A stretch of DNA of 18,470 bases from an uncultured Phascolarctobacterium sp. (GTDB lineage Bacteria > Bacillota > Negativicutes > Acidaminococcales > Acidaminococcaceae): the NCBI GenBank assembly GCA_937901335.1, contig CALCHC010000132.1, positions 1-18,470 of the forward strand, given 5' to 3'. Of this stretch, positions 7,326 to 14,642 are shown piece after piece (within the stretch, counting starts at the first letter, position 1; every line of letters starts with the position of its first letter). The notes beneath the pieces are model-generated. The model saw only the letters and a program-made list of their open reading frames with translations. It did no database searches and was not told the DNA's origin. The position numbers were made by a program, and so were the translations under genes.

Positions 7326-7874
7326 GTGTCTAGAATTGGTAAAATGCCGATCACTGTTCCCGCTGGTGTAACAGTTACTATTGAAGACAATTTCGTGACC
7401 GTTAAAGGTCCTAAAGGCGAACTTTCCCGCCAAATCAATAAAAACATGAAACTGACTTTGGACAATGGTGTTCTCACCGTTGAACGTCCGAATGATGAAA
7501 AAGAAAACCGCGCTATGCACGGTTTGTCCCGTACTTTGATCAACAACATGGTTGTTGGCGTACATACCGGTTTCAGCAAAACTCTGGAAATCAACGGTGT
7601 TGGTTATCGTTGCGCGCTTCAAGGCAAAGCAATCAACTTCACCCTCGGTTTCTCTCACCCTGTAGTTAAAGAGCCGCCTGCTGGTATTACCTTTGAAGTA
7701 CCTGCTCCGAACAAAATTATCGTAAGCGGCGCTAACAAAGAAGTTGTAGGCGCAGTTGCTGCTGAAATTCGTACCTTGCGTCCGCCTGAACCTTACAAAG
7801 GTAAAGGTATCCGTTATGCTGGTGAATTCGTTCGTCGCAAAATGGGTAAAGCTGGCGGTAAAGGCAAGAAATAA
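7326..7874 (+). CDS. rplF: 50S ribosomal protein L6
   Basis: The 182-residue product begins MSRIGKMPITVPAGVTV and ends with the conserved RPPEPYKGKGIRYAGEFVRRKMGKAGGK block. It consists of two related alpha/beta domains (about 1-80 and 83-170). L6 lies near the sarcin-ricin loop and the factor-binding site. The start is GTG (7326), with AGGAGGTG upstream. The Lys/Gly tail is normal for the family. Confidence 0.97.
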   Translation: MSRIGKMPITVPAGVTVTIEDNFVTVKGPKGELSRQINKNMKLTLDNGVLTVERPNDEKENRAMHGLSRTLINNMVVGVHTGFSKTLEINGVGYRCALQGKAINFTLGFSHPVVKEPPAGITFEVPAPNKIIVSGANKEVVGAVAAEIRTLRPPEPYKGKGIRYAGEFVRRKMGKAGGKGKK

Positions 7875-7899
7875 TTTCTAAAAGAAGGGAGTGAAACTC

Positions 7900-8262
7900 T
7901 TGTTTAACAGAGTTGATAAAAACGAGAAACGTCAAAAACGTCATCTCCGTTCTCGTAGATATATTATCGGTACTGCAGAAAGACCGCGTCTCAACGTATA
8001 TCGTTCCTTGGCTAACATTTATGCTCAAGTAATTAACGATGCAACCGGTGAAACCATCTGTGCTGCAAGCACCGTTGAAAAAGACCTCAAATCTATCTAT
8101 GGTGGCAACATTGAAGCTGCTAAAGCTGTAGGTAAAGCAATCGCTGAAAAAGCACTCGCTAAAGGCGTTAAAGAAGTAGTATTCGATCGTGGCGGTTACC
8201 TCTATCATGGTCGTGTAGCTGCTTTGGCTGAAGCTGCTCGCGAAGCTGGTCTTGAATTCTAA
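7900..8262 (+). CDS. rplR: 50S ribosomal protein L18
   Basis: L18 (120 residues with this start) binds 5S rRNA with L5. Its motifs are the basic N-terminus RVDKNEKRQKRHLRSR, RPRLNVYRSLANIYAQVI and the C-terminal FDRGGYLYHGRVAALAEAAREAGLEF. Two starts are possible. TTG at 7900 is chosen because AAGGGAG (7884-7890) lies 9 bases before it. A GTG at 7891 would lie on top of that site and add only three residues (MKL). Confidence in the gene is high; confidence in the exact start is moderate. Confidence 0.93.
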   Translation: MFNRVDKNEKRQKRHLRSRRYIIGTAERPRLNVYRSLANIYAQVINDATGETICAASTVEKDLKSIYGGNIEAAKAVGKAIAEKALAKGVKEVVFDRGGYLYHGRVAALAEAAREAGLEF

Positions 8263-8279
8263 GAGAAGGAGGAAATAAA

Positions 8280-8780
8280 GTGGCTAATTTCGAAAATAAA
8301 GAAAACGAATTAAAAGAGAAAGTCGTTTTCATCAACCGCGTAGCTAAAGTTGTTAAAGGCGGTCGCCGTTTCTCCTTCGCTGCATTGGTTGTTGTTGGTG
8401 ACGAAAATGGTCATGTAGGTATGGGCCTCGGTAAAGCTGCAGAAGTTCCTGAAGCAATCCGCAAAGGCGTAGAAGACGCTAAGAAAAACATGGTATCCGT
8501 TCCTTTGGTTGGTACCACCATTCCTCATGAAATCATTGGTGTATTTGGCGCAGGTCGCGTGTTCTTGAAACCGGCTTCCAAAGGTACCGGCGTAATCGCT
8601 GGTGGCCCTGTTCGTGCGGTACTCGAACTTGCAGGCGTTCATGATATTCTTACTAAATGTCAAGGTTCTAATAACCCGAACAACGTTGTTCGCGCAACTA
8701 TCGAAGGTTTGAAATCCTTGAAATCTGCTGAAGCAGTTGCTGCTCTGCGTGGTAAAACCGTAGAAGAATTGTTGGGCTAA
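8280..8780 (+). CDS. rpsE: 30S ribosomal protein S5
   Basis: The 166-residue product has the double-stranded-RNA-binding N-terminal half with KVVKGGRRFSFAALVVVGD at about 22-40 and GMGLGKAAEVPEAIRKG. The C-terminal half (GAGRVFLKPASKGTGVIAGG, then AGVHDILTKCQGSNNP) joins the S5/S8 interface. S5 helps form the mRNA entry tunnel and affects decoding accuracy. The start is GTG (8280), with GAAGGAGGAA just upstream. Confidence 0.97.
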   Translation: MANFENKENELKEKVVFINRVAKVVKGGRRFSFAALVVVGDENGHVGMGLGKAAEVPEAIRKGVEDAKKNMVSVPLVGTTIPHEIIGVFGAGRVFLKPASKGTGVIAGGPVRAVLELAGVHDILTKCQGSNNPNNVVRATIEGLKSLKSAEAVAALRGKTVEELLG

Positions 8781-8798
8781 TCTAGGAGGAAATTTGTA

Positions 8799-8978
8799 AT
8801 GGCACAAATTAAAATCACTTTAACCCGCAGCTTGATCGGTTATCCGCAAGACCAACGCATGACCGTAAAAGCTTTGGGCTTAGGCAAAATTAATACTTAT
8901 GTTGTAAAAGAAGATACTCCGTCTGTTCGCGGCATGGTTCACAAAGTGAGACATCTCGTGAAAGTCGAAGAAGCGTAA
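8799..8978 (+). CDS. rpmD: 50S ribosomal protein L30
   Basis: This short frame encodes 59 residues beginning MAQIKITLTRSLIGYPQDQR, followed by TVKALGLGKIN, VVKEDTPSVRGMVHKVRHLV and a Glu-Glu-Ala end. The pattern and length are those of bacterial L30, a small two-helix, three-strand protein on the 50S surface near 5S rRNA. TAGGAGGA (8784-8791) precedes the ATG. Its position between rpsE and rplO is the canonical one. Confidence 0.97.
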   Translation: MAQIKITLTRSLIGYPQDQRMTVKALGLGKINTYVVKEDTPSVRGMVHKVRHLVKVEEA

Positions 8979-8998
8979 GACAAGGAGGTATATTGAAG

Positions 8999-9439
8999 AT
9001 GAAATTACATGAATTGTCTCCCGCTCCTGGTTCCAAACGTGAATCCTTCCGCGTTGGTCGTGGCTTGGGTTCCGGCTTGGGCAAAACTTCTGGTAAAGGC
9101 CAAAAAGGTCAAAAATCCCGTTCCGGCGGTGTAAAACGTCCTGGTTTCGAAGGTGGTCAAAGACCTTTGTACCTGCGTTTGCCGAAACGTGGCTTCTATA
9201 ACAAATTCGCTAAAGAATACGTTGAAATCAATGTTAGCGTATTGAACCGTTTTGAAGACGGCACCGTAGTTGAACCGGTTATGCTCATCGAAGAAGGCAT
9301 TGTTAAAAACATCCGTGATGGCATCCGCATCCTCGGTGGTGGCGAATTGACCAAAAAACTTACTGTACAAGCTATGGGCTTCAGCAAAACCGCTGAAGAA
9401 AAAATCATTGCAGCTGGCGGTAAAGTTGAGGTGATCTAA
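8999..9439 (+). CDS. rplO: 50S ribosomal protein L15
   Basis: The 146-residue product begins MKLHELSPAPGSKRESFRVGRG. It has the Gly/Lys-rich extended N-terminal arm (GSGLGKTSGKGQKGQKSRSGG, about 24-44) that penetrates 23S rRNA, then a globular C-terminal domain. L15 acts late in 50S assembly. ATG at 8999 is preferred to an in-frame TTG at 8993, because AAGGAGG (8982-8988) is 10 bases from the ATG but only 4 from the TTG. secY starts 2 bases after its stop. Confidence 0.96.
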   Translation: MKLHELSPAPGSKRESFRVGRGLGSGLGKTSGKGQKGQKSRSGGVKRPGFEGGQRPLYLRLPKRGFYNKFAKEYVEINVSVLNRFEDGTVVEPVMLIEEGIVKNIRDGIRILGGGELTKKLTVQAMGFSKTAEEKIIAAGGKVEVI

Positions 9440-9440
9440 A

Positions 9441-10697
9441 GTGTTAGCAGCCCTTGCGAACATATTTAGAATTACGGAACTCAGGCAAAAAGTAGTTTTT
9501 ACTCTCGCCATGTTTATCGTATTCCGGGCTGGAACACATATACCTGTTCCTGGCGTAAACGCTGCGGTTATCGAACAGCTCTTCCAAACTGGTAACCTGT
9601 TTGGATTGCTCGATATGTTTAGCGGTGGCGCCTTGAGCAAATTCTCAATTTTTGCTATGAGTATTACCCCATATATTAATGCTTCAATTATTTTGCAGCT
9701 TTTGAAGGTAGTAGTACCCACTTTGGAACAATGGTCCAAGGAAGGCGAAGAAGGTTACAAGAAGATGAATAAGTTAACCCGTGTGCTGACGGTTGCTTTA
9801 GGATTCTTCCAAGCTTGCGGTATGGCCTGGGGCCTGAAGATGGCAATCAATAACCCCGGAATTTTTTCGATTCTGTTGATTGCTACCACTCTCACCGCTG
9901 GTACTGTATTCCTGATGTGGATCGGTGAGCAAATCACCGCAAAAGGTGTCGGCAATGGTATCTCCTTGATAATCTTTGCCGGTATCGTATCCGGTTTACC
10001 CAATGGGCTGAAAATAATTTTCCAATATTTACAAGCAGGCACTGTTAATCTGTTGAATGTAATTTTGTTCGCGGTGATTGCTTTGGCGATGATTGTTTTC
10101 GTAATTCTCATCTCTCAAGGTGTTCGCAAAATTCCCATTCAATATGCTAAACGTGTTGTTGGCAAAAGATTGTATGGTGGTCATAGCAGCTACATTCCCT
10201 TGAAAGTTAACCAAGCTGGCGTTATCCCGATCATCTTCGCGTCTTCCGTGTTGATGTTCCCGACAACTATTGCTCAGTTTGTTGATGTACCTTGGGTTAA
10301 GACTGTAGGACAATGGTTCGCATGGGGCACTCCGCTGCAAACTACTTGTTATGTTCTCTTCATCTTGTTCTTCACTTACTTCTATACTGCAGTAAGCCTG
10401 AATATCAACGATATGTCTGATAACATCAAGAAAAACGGCGGCTTTATTCCTGGTATGCGTCCTGGCAAACCTACAACCGATTATTTAGACAGAGTTATGT
10501 CCAGAATAACTTTGGCTGGTGCAATCTTCCTTTCCATGATTGCTCTCATGCCTAACATTATCGGCTGGATGACTCACATCGAAGGTATCTACTTCGGTGG
10601 TACTGCTCTTTTAATCGTAGTCGGCGTAGCTTTGGATACTATGAAGCAAATAGAGTCCCTGGTATTGCAACGTCACTACCACGGCTTTATGAAATAG
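9441..10697 (+). CDS. secY: Protein translocase channel subunit SecY
   Basis: The 418-residue product has about ten hydrophobic segments and the SecY hallmarks FRAGTHIPVPGV after TM1, MSITPYINASIILQLL in the plug/TM2 region, QGVRKIPIQYAKR in a large cytoplasmic loop, and KKNGGFIPGMRPGKPT before TM9. SecY with SecE and SecG forms the inner-membrane channel used by SecA and by ribosomes. The start is GTG (9441). GAGGTGAT (9428-9435), inside the end of rplO, serves as its ribosome binding site, which implies coupling to L15. The C-terminus is short, as usual. Confidence 0.97.
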   Translation: MLAALANIFRITELRQKVVFTLAMFIVFRAGTHIPVPGVNAAVIEQLFQTGNLFGLLDMFSGGALSKFSIFAMSITPYINASIILQLLKVVVPTLEQWSKEGEEGYKKMNKLTRVLTVALGFFQACGMAWGLKMAINNPGIFSILLIATTLTAGTVFLMWIGEQITAKGVGNGISLIIFAGIVSGLPNGLKIIFQYLQAGTVNLLNVILFAVIALAMIVFVILISQGVRKIPIQYAKRVVGKRLYGGHSSYIPLKVNQAGVIPIIFASSVLMFPTTIAQFVDVPWVKTVGQWFAWGTPLQTTCYVLFILFFTYFYTAVSLNINDMSDNIKKNGGFIPGMRPGKPTTDYLDRVMSRITLAGAIFLSMIALMPNIIGWMTHIEGIYFGGTALLIVVGVALDTMKQIESLVLQRHYHGFMK

Positions 10698-10709
10698 GAG
10701 GAATTCAGA

Positions 10710-11357
10710 ATGCATATTCTTTTAATGGGACCTCCGGGTGCTGGTAAAGGCACTCAAGCAGAAAGACTCATTGATGAATTTAAAATCCCTCATATCTCCA
10801 CTGGAGACATGTTCCGTGCAGCTGTAAAGCAAGGCACCGAACTTGGTAAAGAGGCAAAAAGATATATGGACGCAGGTGGCTTAGTACCTGACGTCGTAAC
10901 CATCGGCATCGTTCGTGAAGGTTTAGCAAATCCCGAATGTGCAAATGGATTCATTTTAGATGGTTTTCCGAGAACTGAAGAGCAAGCAGTTGCTCTTGAC
11001 GGAATTCTGAAAGACCTGGGCATTGAATTGACCGGTGTTGTAAATATCGTTGTTCCCGACGCTGAACTGGTTGGCAGAGTTACCGGTAGACGCATTTGCA
11101 AAGCTTGCGGTGCTACCTACCATGTAAGCTTCAACCCCAGCAAAGTGGAAGATGTGTGCGATAAATGCGGTGGCAACCTTTATCAACGCGATGACGATAA
11201 AGAAGAAACCGTAAAGAATCGTCTGCATGCATATCATGATCAGACTGAACCGTTGATTGAGTACTATCAAAAACAAGGCGTATACAAAGAAATTAATGGC
11301 TTACAAGACATTGACAAAGTATATGCTGACGTTGTAGCTAGTCTCTGTGGCAAATAA
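10710..11357 (+). CDS. adk: Adenylate kinase, zinc-containing LID type
   Basis: The 215-residue enzyme catalyses ATP + AMP = 2 ADP in the cytoplasm. The P-loop GPPGAGKGT is at residues 7-15 (Lys13). The AMP-binding segment TGDMFRA is at 31-37, and DGFPRT at 84-89. The LID domain carries Cys130-x2-Cys133 and Cys150-x2-Cys153, the structural zinc site typical of Gram-positive enzymes. It follows secY by 12 bases, with AGGAGGAA upstream. In many Firmicutes map follows adk; here infA does, after 11 bases. Confidence 0.98.
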   Translation: MHILLMGPPGAGKGTQAERLIDEFKIPHISTGDMFRAAVKQGTELGKEAKRYMDAGGLVPDVVTIGIVREGLANPECANGFILDGFPRTEEQAVALDGILKDLGIELTGVVNIVVPDAELVGRVTGRRICKACGATYHVSFNPSKVEDVCDKCGGNLYQRDDDKEETVKNRLHAYHDQTEPLIEYYQKQGVYKEINGLQDIDKVYADVVASLCGK

Positions 11358-11368
11358 GGAGGTACACT

Positions 11369-11587
11369 GTGTCCAAACAAGACGTAATTGAAGTTGAAGG
11401 CACAATTCTTGAAGCACTTCCCAACGCTATGTTCCAAGTACAATTGGAAAACGGTCACGTTATTCTGGCGCACATATCCGGTAAAATACGTATGAACTTC
11501 ATCAAAATTTTGCCTGGCGACAGGGTTACCGTGGAACTCACTCCGTACGATCTCAATCGTGGAAGAATTACTTATCGTTTCAAATAA
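11369..11587 (+). CDS. infA: Translation initiation factor IF-1
   Basis: The 72-residue product begins MSKQDVIEVEGTILEALPNAMFQVQLENGH and ends VELTPYDLNRGRITYRFK, which is full-length IF-1 with a single S1/OB fold. IF-1 occupies the 30S A site during initiation together with IF-2 and IF-3. The start is GTG (11369), with AAGGAGGT upstream. It lies at the junction between the spc part of the cluster and the alpha part. Confidence 0.98.
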   Translation: MSKQDVIEVEGTILEALPNAMFQVQLENGHVILAHISGKIRMNFIKILPGDRVTVELTPYDLNRGRITYRFK

Positions 11588-11615
11588 CCAAGACAGGCAA
11601 GAGGAGGTTTAAATT

Positions 11616-11729
11616 ATGAAAGTAAGACCGTCTGTTAAGCCGATATGTGAAAAATGCAAAGTCATCAAACGTAAAGGCCATGTTATGGTAATCTGCGAAA
11701 ATCCGAAACATAAACAAAAACAAGGTTAA
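11616..11729 (+). CDS. rpmJ: 50S ribosomal protein L36, zinc-binding type
   Basis: This 37-residue frame begins MKVRPSVKPICEKCKVIKRK and ends KHKQKQG. Cys11, Cys14, Cys27 and His32 form the zinc ribbon of the C+ form of L36. L36 is the smallest 50S protein and helps order the rRNA near the GTPase centre. GAGGAGGTT precedes the ATG by about 7 bases. The position between infA and rpsM is canonical. Confidence 0.97.
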   Translation: MKVRPSVKPICEKCKVIKRKGHVMVICENPKHKQKQG

Positions 11730-11746
11730 GAAGGAGGTGCACATTA

Positions 11747-12115
11747 ATGGCACGTATTTCTGGTGTCGATTTACCGAGAGACAAACGTATTGAATACGCT
11801 CTGCCGTACATCTATGGTATCGGCTTGACTCTGTCTCGCGAAATCTTAGCTAAAACTGGTATCAATCCGGACACTCGCGTTCGCGACCTGACTGAAGAAG
11901 AAGTTTCCAAAATCCGTGAAACTTTAGATAACGATTATAAAGTAGAAGGTGACCTCCGTCGTGAGGAATCCCTCAACATCAAACGCTTAATCGAAATTGG
12001 CTCCTATCGTGGCAAAAGACATCGTATGGGTCTGCCCGTTCGTGGTCAAAACACTAAAAACAACGCTCGTACCCGTAAAGGTCCGAAACGTACTATTGCA
12101 GGCAAAAAGAAATAA
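11747..12115 (+). CDS. rpsM: 30S ribosomal protein S13
   Basis: The 122-residue product begins MARISGVDLPRDKRIEYALPYIYGIG, with the helix-hairpin-helix-like N-terminal region. The C-terminal RGKRHRMGLPVRGQNTKNNARTRKG tail (about 92-116) contacts P-site tRNA. S13 also bridges to L5 in the 50S subunit. GAAGGAGGTG lies upstream. Length is normal and nothing unusual is seen. Confidence 0.98.
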   Translation: MARISGVDLPRDKRIEYALPYIYGIGLTLSREILAKTGINPDTRVRDLTEEEVSKIRETLDNDYKVEGDLRREESLNIKRLIEIGSYRGKRHRMGLPVRGQNTKNNARTRKGPKRTIAGKKK

Positions 12116-12137
12116 TTAGCGAGGGAGGGATAAACCA

Positions 12138-12530
12138 GTGGCTGGCAAGAAAGTTGTTCGCAACAAGAAAAAAGTTAGCAAAAATATCATTAATGGTGTA
12201 GCGCATATCCGCTCCACTTTCAATAACACTATTGTTACCATTTCTGATACCGAAGGTAACGTTTTGAGCTGGGCTTCCGCAGGCGAACTCGGTTTCCGTG
12301 GTTCCCGTAAAAGCACTCCGTTTGCTGCTCAAATGGCTGCAGAAACTGCAACCAAAGCTGCAATGGAACATGGCTTGAAAAATGTAGAAGTTTTCGTTAA
12401 AGGCCCTGGCGCTGGCCGTGAAGCTGCTATCCGTGCGCTTCAAGCTGCAGGTCTCGAAGTTAACTCCATTAAAGACGTAACTCCGATTCCGCACAATGGC
12501 TGCCGTCCGCCGAAACGCAGAAGAGTATAA
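12138..12530 (+). CDS. rpsK: 30S ribosomal protein S11
   Basis: The 130-residue product contains GVAHIRSTFNNTIVTISD at about 19-36 and ends in the invariant DVTPIPHNGCRPPKRRRV. S11 forms part of the 30S platform that holds mRNA upstream of the P site. The start is GTG (12138), with GGGAGGGA upstream. It shows the usual basic N-terminus. rpsD follows after 17 bases. Confidence 0.98.
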   Translation: MAGKKVVRNKKKVSKNIINGVAHIRSTFNNTIVTISDTEGNVLSWASAGELGFRGSRKSTPFAAQMAAETATKAAMEHGLKNVEVFVKGPGAGREAAIRALQAAGLEVNSIKDVTPIPHNGCRPPKRRRV

Positions 12531-12547
12531 TTGGAGGTATAATATAA

Positions 12548-13141
12548 ATGGCTATCGATAGAACTCCTGTATTGAAAAGATGCAGATCCTTGGGCCTGTC
12601 TCCCGCTTTTCTGGGTATTAGCAAAGAATCTAACCGTCAAGTTAGACGCCAAAACAGAAAAAAAAGTGAGTATGGCATTCAATTAACTGAAAAACAAAAA
12701 GCTAAATTTATCTATGGTGTTCTGGAAAAACAATTCCGTGGCTACTATGATAAAGCTAAAAAAATGGAAGGTATCGCTGGTGAAAACCTGTTGATCCTCC
12801 TTGAAAGAAGAATCGACAACGTAGTATATCGTCTTGGCTTGGCTAACACCCGCCGTCAAGCTCGTCAAATCGTAAGACATGGCCACATTGCTGTTAACGG
12901 CAAACGTTTGGACATTCCTTCCGCTATGACCTATGTTGGCGACGTAATCACTGTTATGGAAAACAGCCGTGGCAAAGAATACTTCAAAGGTATGGAAGAA
13001 ACTTTGGCTACTAAAGCAGTTCCGGCTTGGTTGATTCAAGACGCTCAAAACTTGGGCGGCAAAGTTGACCGTTTCCCGACTCGTGAAGAAATCGATGTTC
13101 CCATCGAAGAACATCTCATCGTAGAATTGTACTCCAAATAA
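12548..13141 (+). CDS. rpsD: 30S ribosomal protein S4, zinc-free form
   Basis: The 197-residue product begins MAIDRTPVLKRCRSLGLSPAF. The S4 RNA-binding domain is at about 85-150 (RRIDNVVYRLGLANTRRQARQIVRHGHIAVNGKRLDIPS). S4 nucleates 30S assembly and shapes the mRNA entry site and decoding accuracy. The N-terminal domain has one Cys (Cys12) instead of the Cys cluster of zinc-binding S4 forms, so it should be zinc-free. GGAGGT precedes the ATG. In Gram-positives S4 is often encoded elsewhere; here it is in the alpha cluster. Confidence 0.97.
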   Translation: MAIDRTPVLKRCRSLGLSPAFLGISKESNRQVRRQNRKKSEYGIQLTEKQKAKFIYGVLEKQFRGYYDKAKKMEGIAGENLLILLERRIDNVVYRLGLANTRRQARQIVRHGHIAVNGKRLDIPSAMTYVGDVITVMENSRGKEYFKGMEETLATKAVPAWLIQDAQNLGGKVDRFPTREEIDVPIEEHLIVELYSK

Positions 13142-13174
13142 TTAGTGTGCATCTTATGCCACCCAACTATGAGG

Positions 13175-13191
13175 CGTATTGTGGTAATACG
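13175..13191 (+). promoter_or_regulatory. Hairpin in the rpsD-rpoA spacer
   Basis: CGTATT (13175-13180) and AATACG (13186-13191) form a perfect 6-bp stem with a five-base loop. It lies in the 71-base spacer before rpoA, the longest gap between two genes of the cluster. There is no T-run, so it is not a terminator. It may stabilise a processed end or tune rpoA translation; both are inference. Confidence 0.4.
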
Positions 13192-13212
13192 TGAAAGAAG
13201 GAGGCTTGCCGC

Positions 13213-14175
13213 ATGATTGAAATTGAGAAACCCAAGATGGTTACAGCTGAGATCAGCGATGATGGACGCTACGGTAAATTTGTATGGGAACCGTTGGAAA
13301 GAGGCTACGGCATTACACTGGGCAACAGCTTGCGTCGTGTATTGCTCTCCTCCCTTCCGGGTGCCGCAGTAACTCACGTTAAAATTGACGGAGTTCTGCA
13401 TGAATTTACTACTATCCCCGGTGTTAGAGAAGATGTTGCTGACATCATCCTTAACATCAAGGCTCTGTGCCTGAAAATGGAAGGCGAAGAAGGAAAAATC
13501 CTGCGTATTGAATGCTCCGGTGAGCAAGAAGTTACCGCTGCAAGCATCATTGCTGACAGCGATGTAGAGATTTTGAATCCTGAGCTGCACATTGCGACTT
13601 TAGATAAAGATGCCGTTTTCAATATGGAAATCTATGTTGATAAAGGCCTCGGCTATGTTCCGGCGGATAAAAATAAACGCCAAGATCAACCTATCGGAGT
13701 AATCCCTGTTGATTCCATTTACTCTCCTATTACCAGAGTAAAATTTGGTGTAACTGATACCCGCGTTGGTAACGTAACCAACTACGACAAACTGACTCTG
13801 GAAGTTTGGACCGATGGTAGCGTAATGCCGGATGAAGCTGTTAACATGGCTTCCAGCATTATGATTGATTATCTCAAGTTGTTCCAAACCGGCGACTATA
13901 GCCAATCTGGTATTAAAGTTGTCGGTGGTTCTGAACCGGAAGGTGAAGAACCCAAGAAAGAAGGCCCTGGTGCAATGTCTATCGACGATCTTGACCTGTC
14001 CGTTCGCAGCAATAACTGCTTGCGTCGTGCTGGTATCAACACCGTTGAAGAATTAACCCAGAAGTCTGAAGAAGATATGATGAAAGTACGTAACTTAGGC
14101 CGTAAGTCCCTTGATGAAGTTAAGAAAAAATTAGCTGATTTAGGTTTGTCTTTACGCAAAAGTGACGAAGAATAA
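13213..14175 (+). CDS. rpoA: DNA-directed RNA polymerase subunit alpha
   Basis: The 320-residue product has the N-terminal assembly domain (about 1-230), with GYGITLGNSLRRVLLSSLPGAA at 31-52. A Glu/Pro/Gly-rich linker (about 238-253) follows, then the C-terminal domain (about 256-315) with LDLSVRSNNCLRRAGI. Arg265 and Asn268 keep the E. coli numbering and are the residues that contact UP-element DNA. The alpha dimer seeds polymerase assembly and receives activators. GAAGGAGG is upstream. Its place between S4 and L17 is canonical. Confidence 0.98.
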   Translation: MIEIEKPKMVTAEISDDGRYGKFVWEPLERGYGITLGNSLRRVLLSSLPGAAVTHVKIDGVLHEFTTIPGVREDVADIILNIKALCLKMEGEEGKILRIECSGEQEVTAASIIADSDVEILNPELHIATLDKDAVFNMEIYVDKGLGYVPADKNKRQDQPIGVIPVDSIYSPITRVKFGVTDTRVGNVTNYDKLTLEVWTDGSVMPDEAVNMASSIMIDYLKLFQTGDYSQSGIKVVGGSEPEGEEPKKEGPGAMSIDDLDLSVRSNNCLRRAGINTVEELTQKSEEDMMKVRNLGRKSLDEVKKKLADLGLSLRKSDEE

Positions 14176-14192
14176 TTAGGGGGTCGGAAACA

Positions 14193-14531
14193 ATGGCATA
14201 CAGAAAATTAGGCCGTAATTCCAGCAACCGTAAAGCTTTGTTTCGTAGCATTTTGACTTCTTTCTTCAAACATGGTCGCATCGAAACCACCATTACCAAA
14301 GCTAAAGAAGTAGCTAGCAAATCTGCTGAACTTATCACTTTGGCAAAACGCGGCGACTTGCACGCTCGTCGTCAAGTATTGGCTGTTTTGGTTGACGAAG
14401 CTGTTACCAAAAAATTGTTTGAAGAAATTGCTCCGAAATATGAAGGCAGACAAGGCGGCTTTACTCGTATTTACAGAGTTGGTCCTCGTCGCGGTGATGC
14501 TGCTGAAATGGCAATCATTGAGCTCATCTAA
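14193..14531 (+). CDS. rplQ: 50S ribosomal protein L17
   Basis: The 112-residue product begins MAYRKLGRNSSNRKALFRSILTSFFKHGRIETT and ends with FTRIYRVGPRRGDAAEMAIIELI, which is full-length L17. L17 binds near the tunnel exit by L22 and L32. The ribosome binding site is a G-rich TTAGGGGGT rather than the AGGAGG of most genes here. It is the last gene of the cluster, and a strong terminator starts 12 bases after its stop. Confidence 0.98.
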   Translation: MAYRKLGRNSSNRKALFRSILTSFFKHGRIETTITKAKEVASKSAELITLAKRGDLHARRQVLAVLVDEAVTKKLFEEIAPKYEGRQGGFTRIYRVGPRRGDAAEMAIIELI

Positions 14532-14542
14532 TCAGAGCGTTC

Positions 14543-14573
14543 AAAGCAGGAACTTAGGTTCCTGCTTTTTTTA
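14543..14573 (+). terminator. Rho-independent terminator of the ribosomal cluster
   Basis: AAAGCAGGAAC (14543-14553) and GTTCCTGCTTT (14558-14568) form a perfect 11-bp stem with the loop TTAG, followed by a T-tract. It ends the S10-spc-alpha run after rplQ. The T-tract merges with the left edge of the DUF559 element. Confidence 0.95.
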
Positions 14574-14590
14574 TTCTGGAATATATTTAA

Positions 14591-14642
14591 GCCGCCCCTG
14601 CAAGGGGAGGTGGCATCGCAAAGCGATGACGGAGGGGTTGTA
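14591..14642. repeat. Left double-hairpin inverted repeat of the DUF559 element
   Basis: Two adjacent hairpins are visible. CCCCT (14595-14599) pairs with AGGGG (14603-14607) around the loop GCA. CATCGC (14614-14619) pairs with GCGATG (14623-14628) around AAA. GGAGGGG (14631-14637) then sits 5 bases before the ATG of the DUF559 gene and is a good ribosome binding site. The core CCCCTGCAAGGGGAG (14595-14609) is identical, inverted, to 15031-15045. Confidence 0.85.

Noticed and set aside
7891..7899. GTG start for rplR three codons upstream
   Set aside because: It overlaps the AAGGGAG ribosome binding site. TTG at 7900 is correctly spaced and gives the family N-terminus.
8993..8998. TTG start for rplO two codons upstream
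   Set aside because: It is only 4 bases from AAGGAGG. The ATG at 8999 has normal spacing and the usual MKLHELSP start.
14581..14590. TATATT at 14582-14587 as a promoter for the DUF559 gene
   Set aside because: No acceptable -35 lies at the right distance, because the rplQ terminator occupies that stretch; too weak to list.
14610..14642. GTG start of the DUF559 gene inside the left repeat
   Set aside because: The extra 11 residues would be encoded by the hairpin sequence with no upstream ribosome binding site. The ATG at 14643 has GGAGGGG 5 bases before it.
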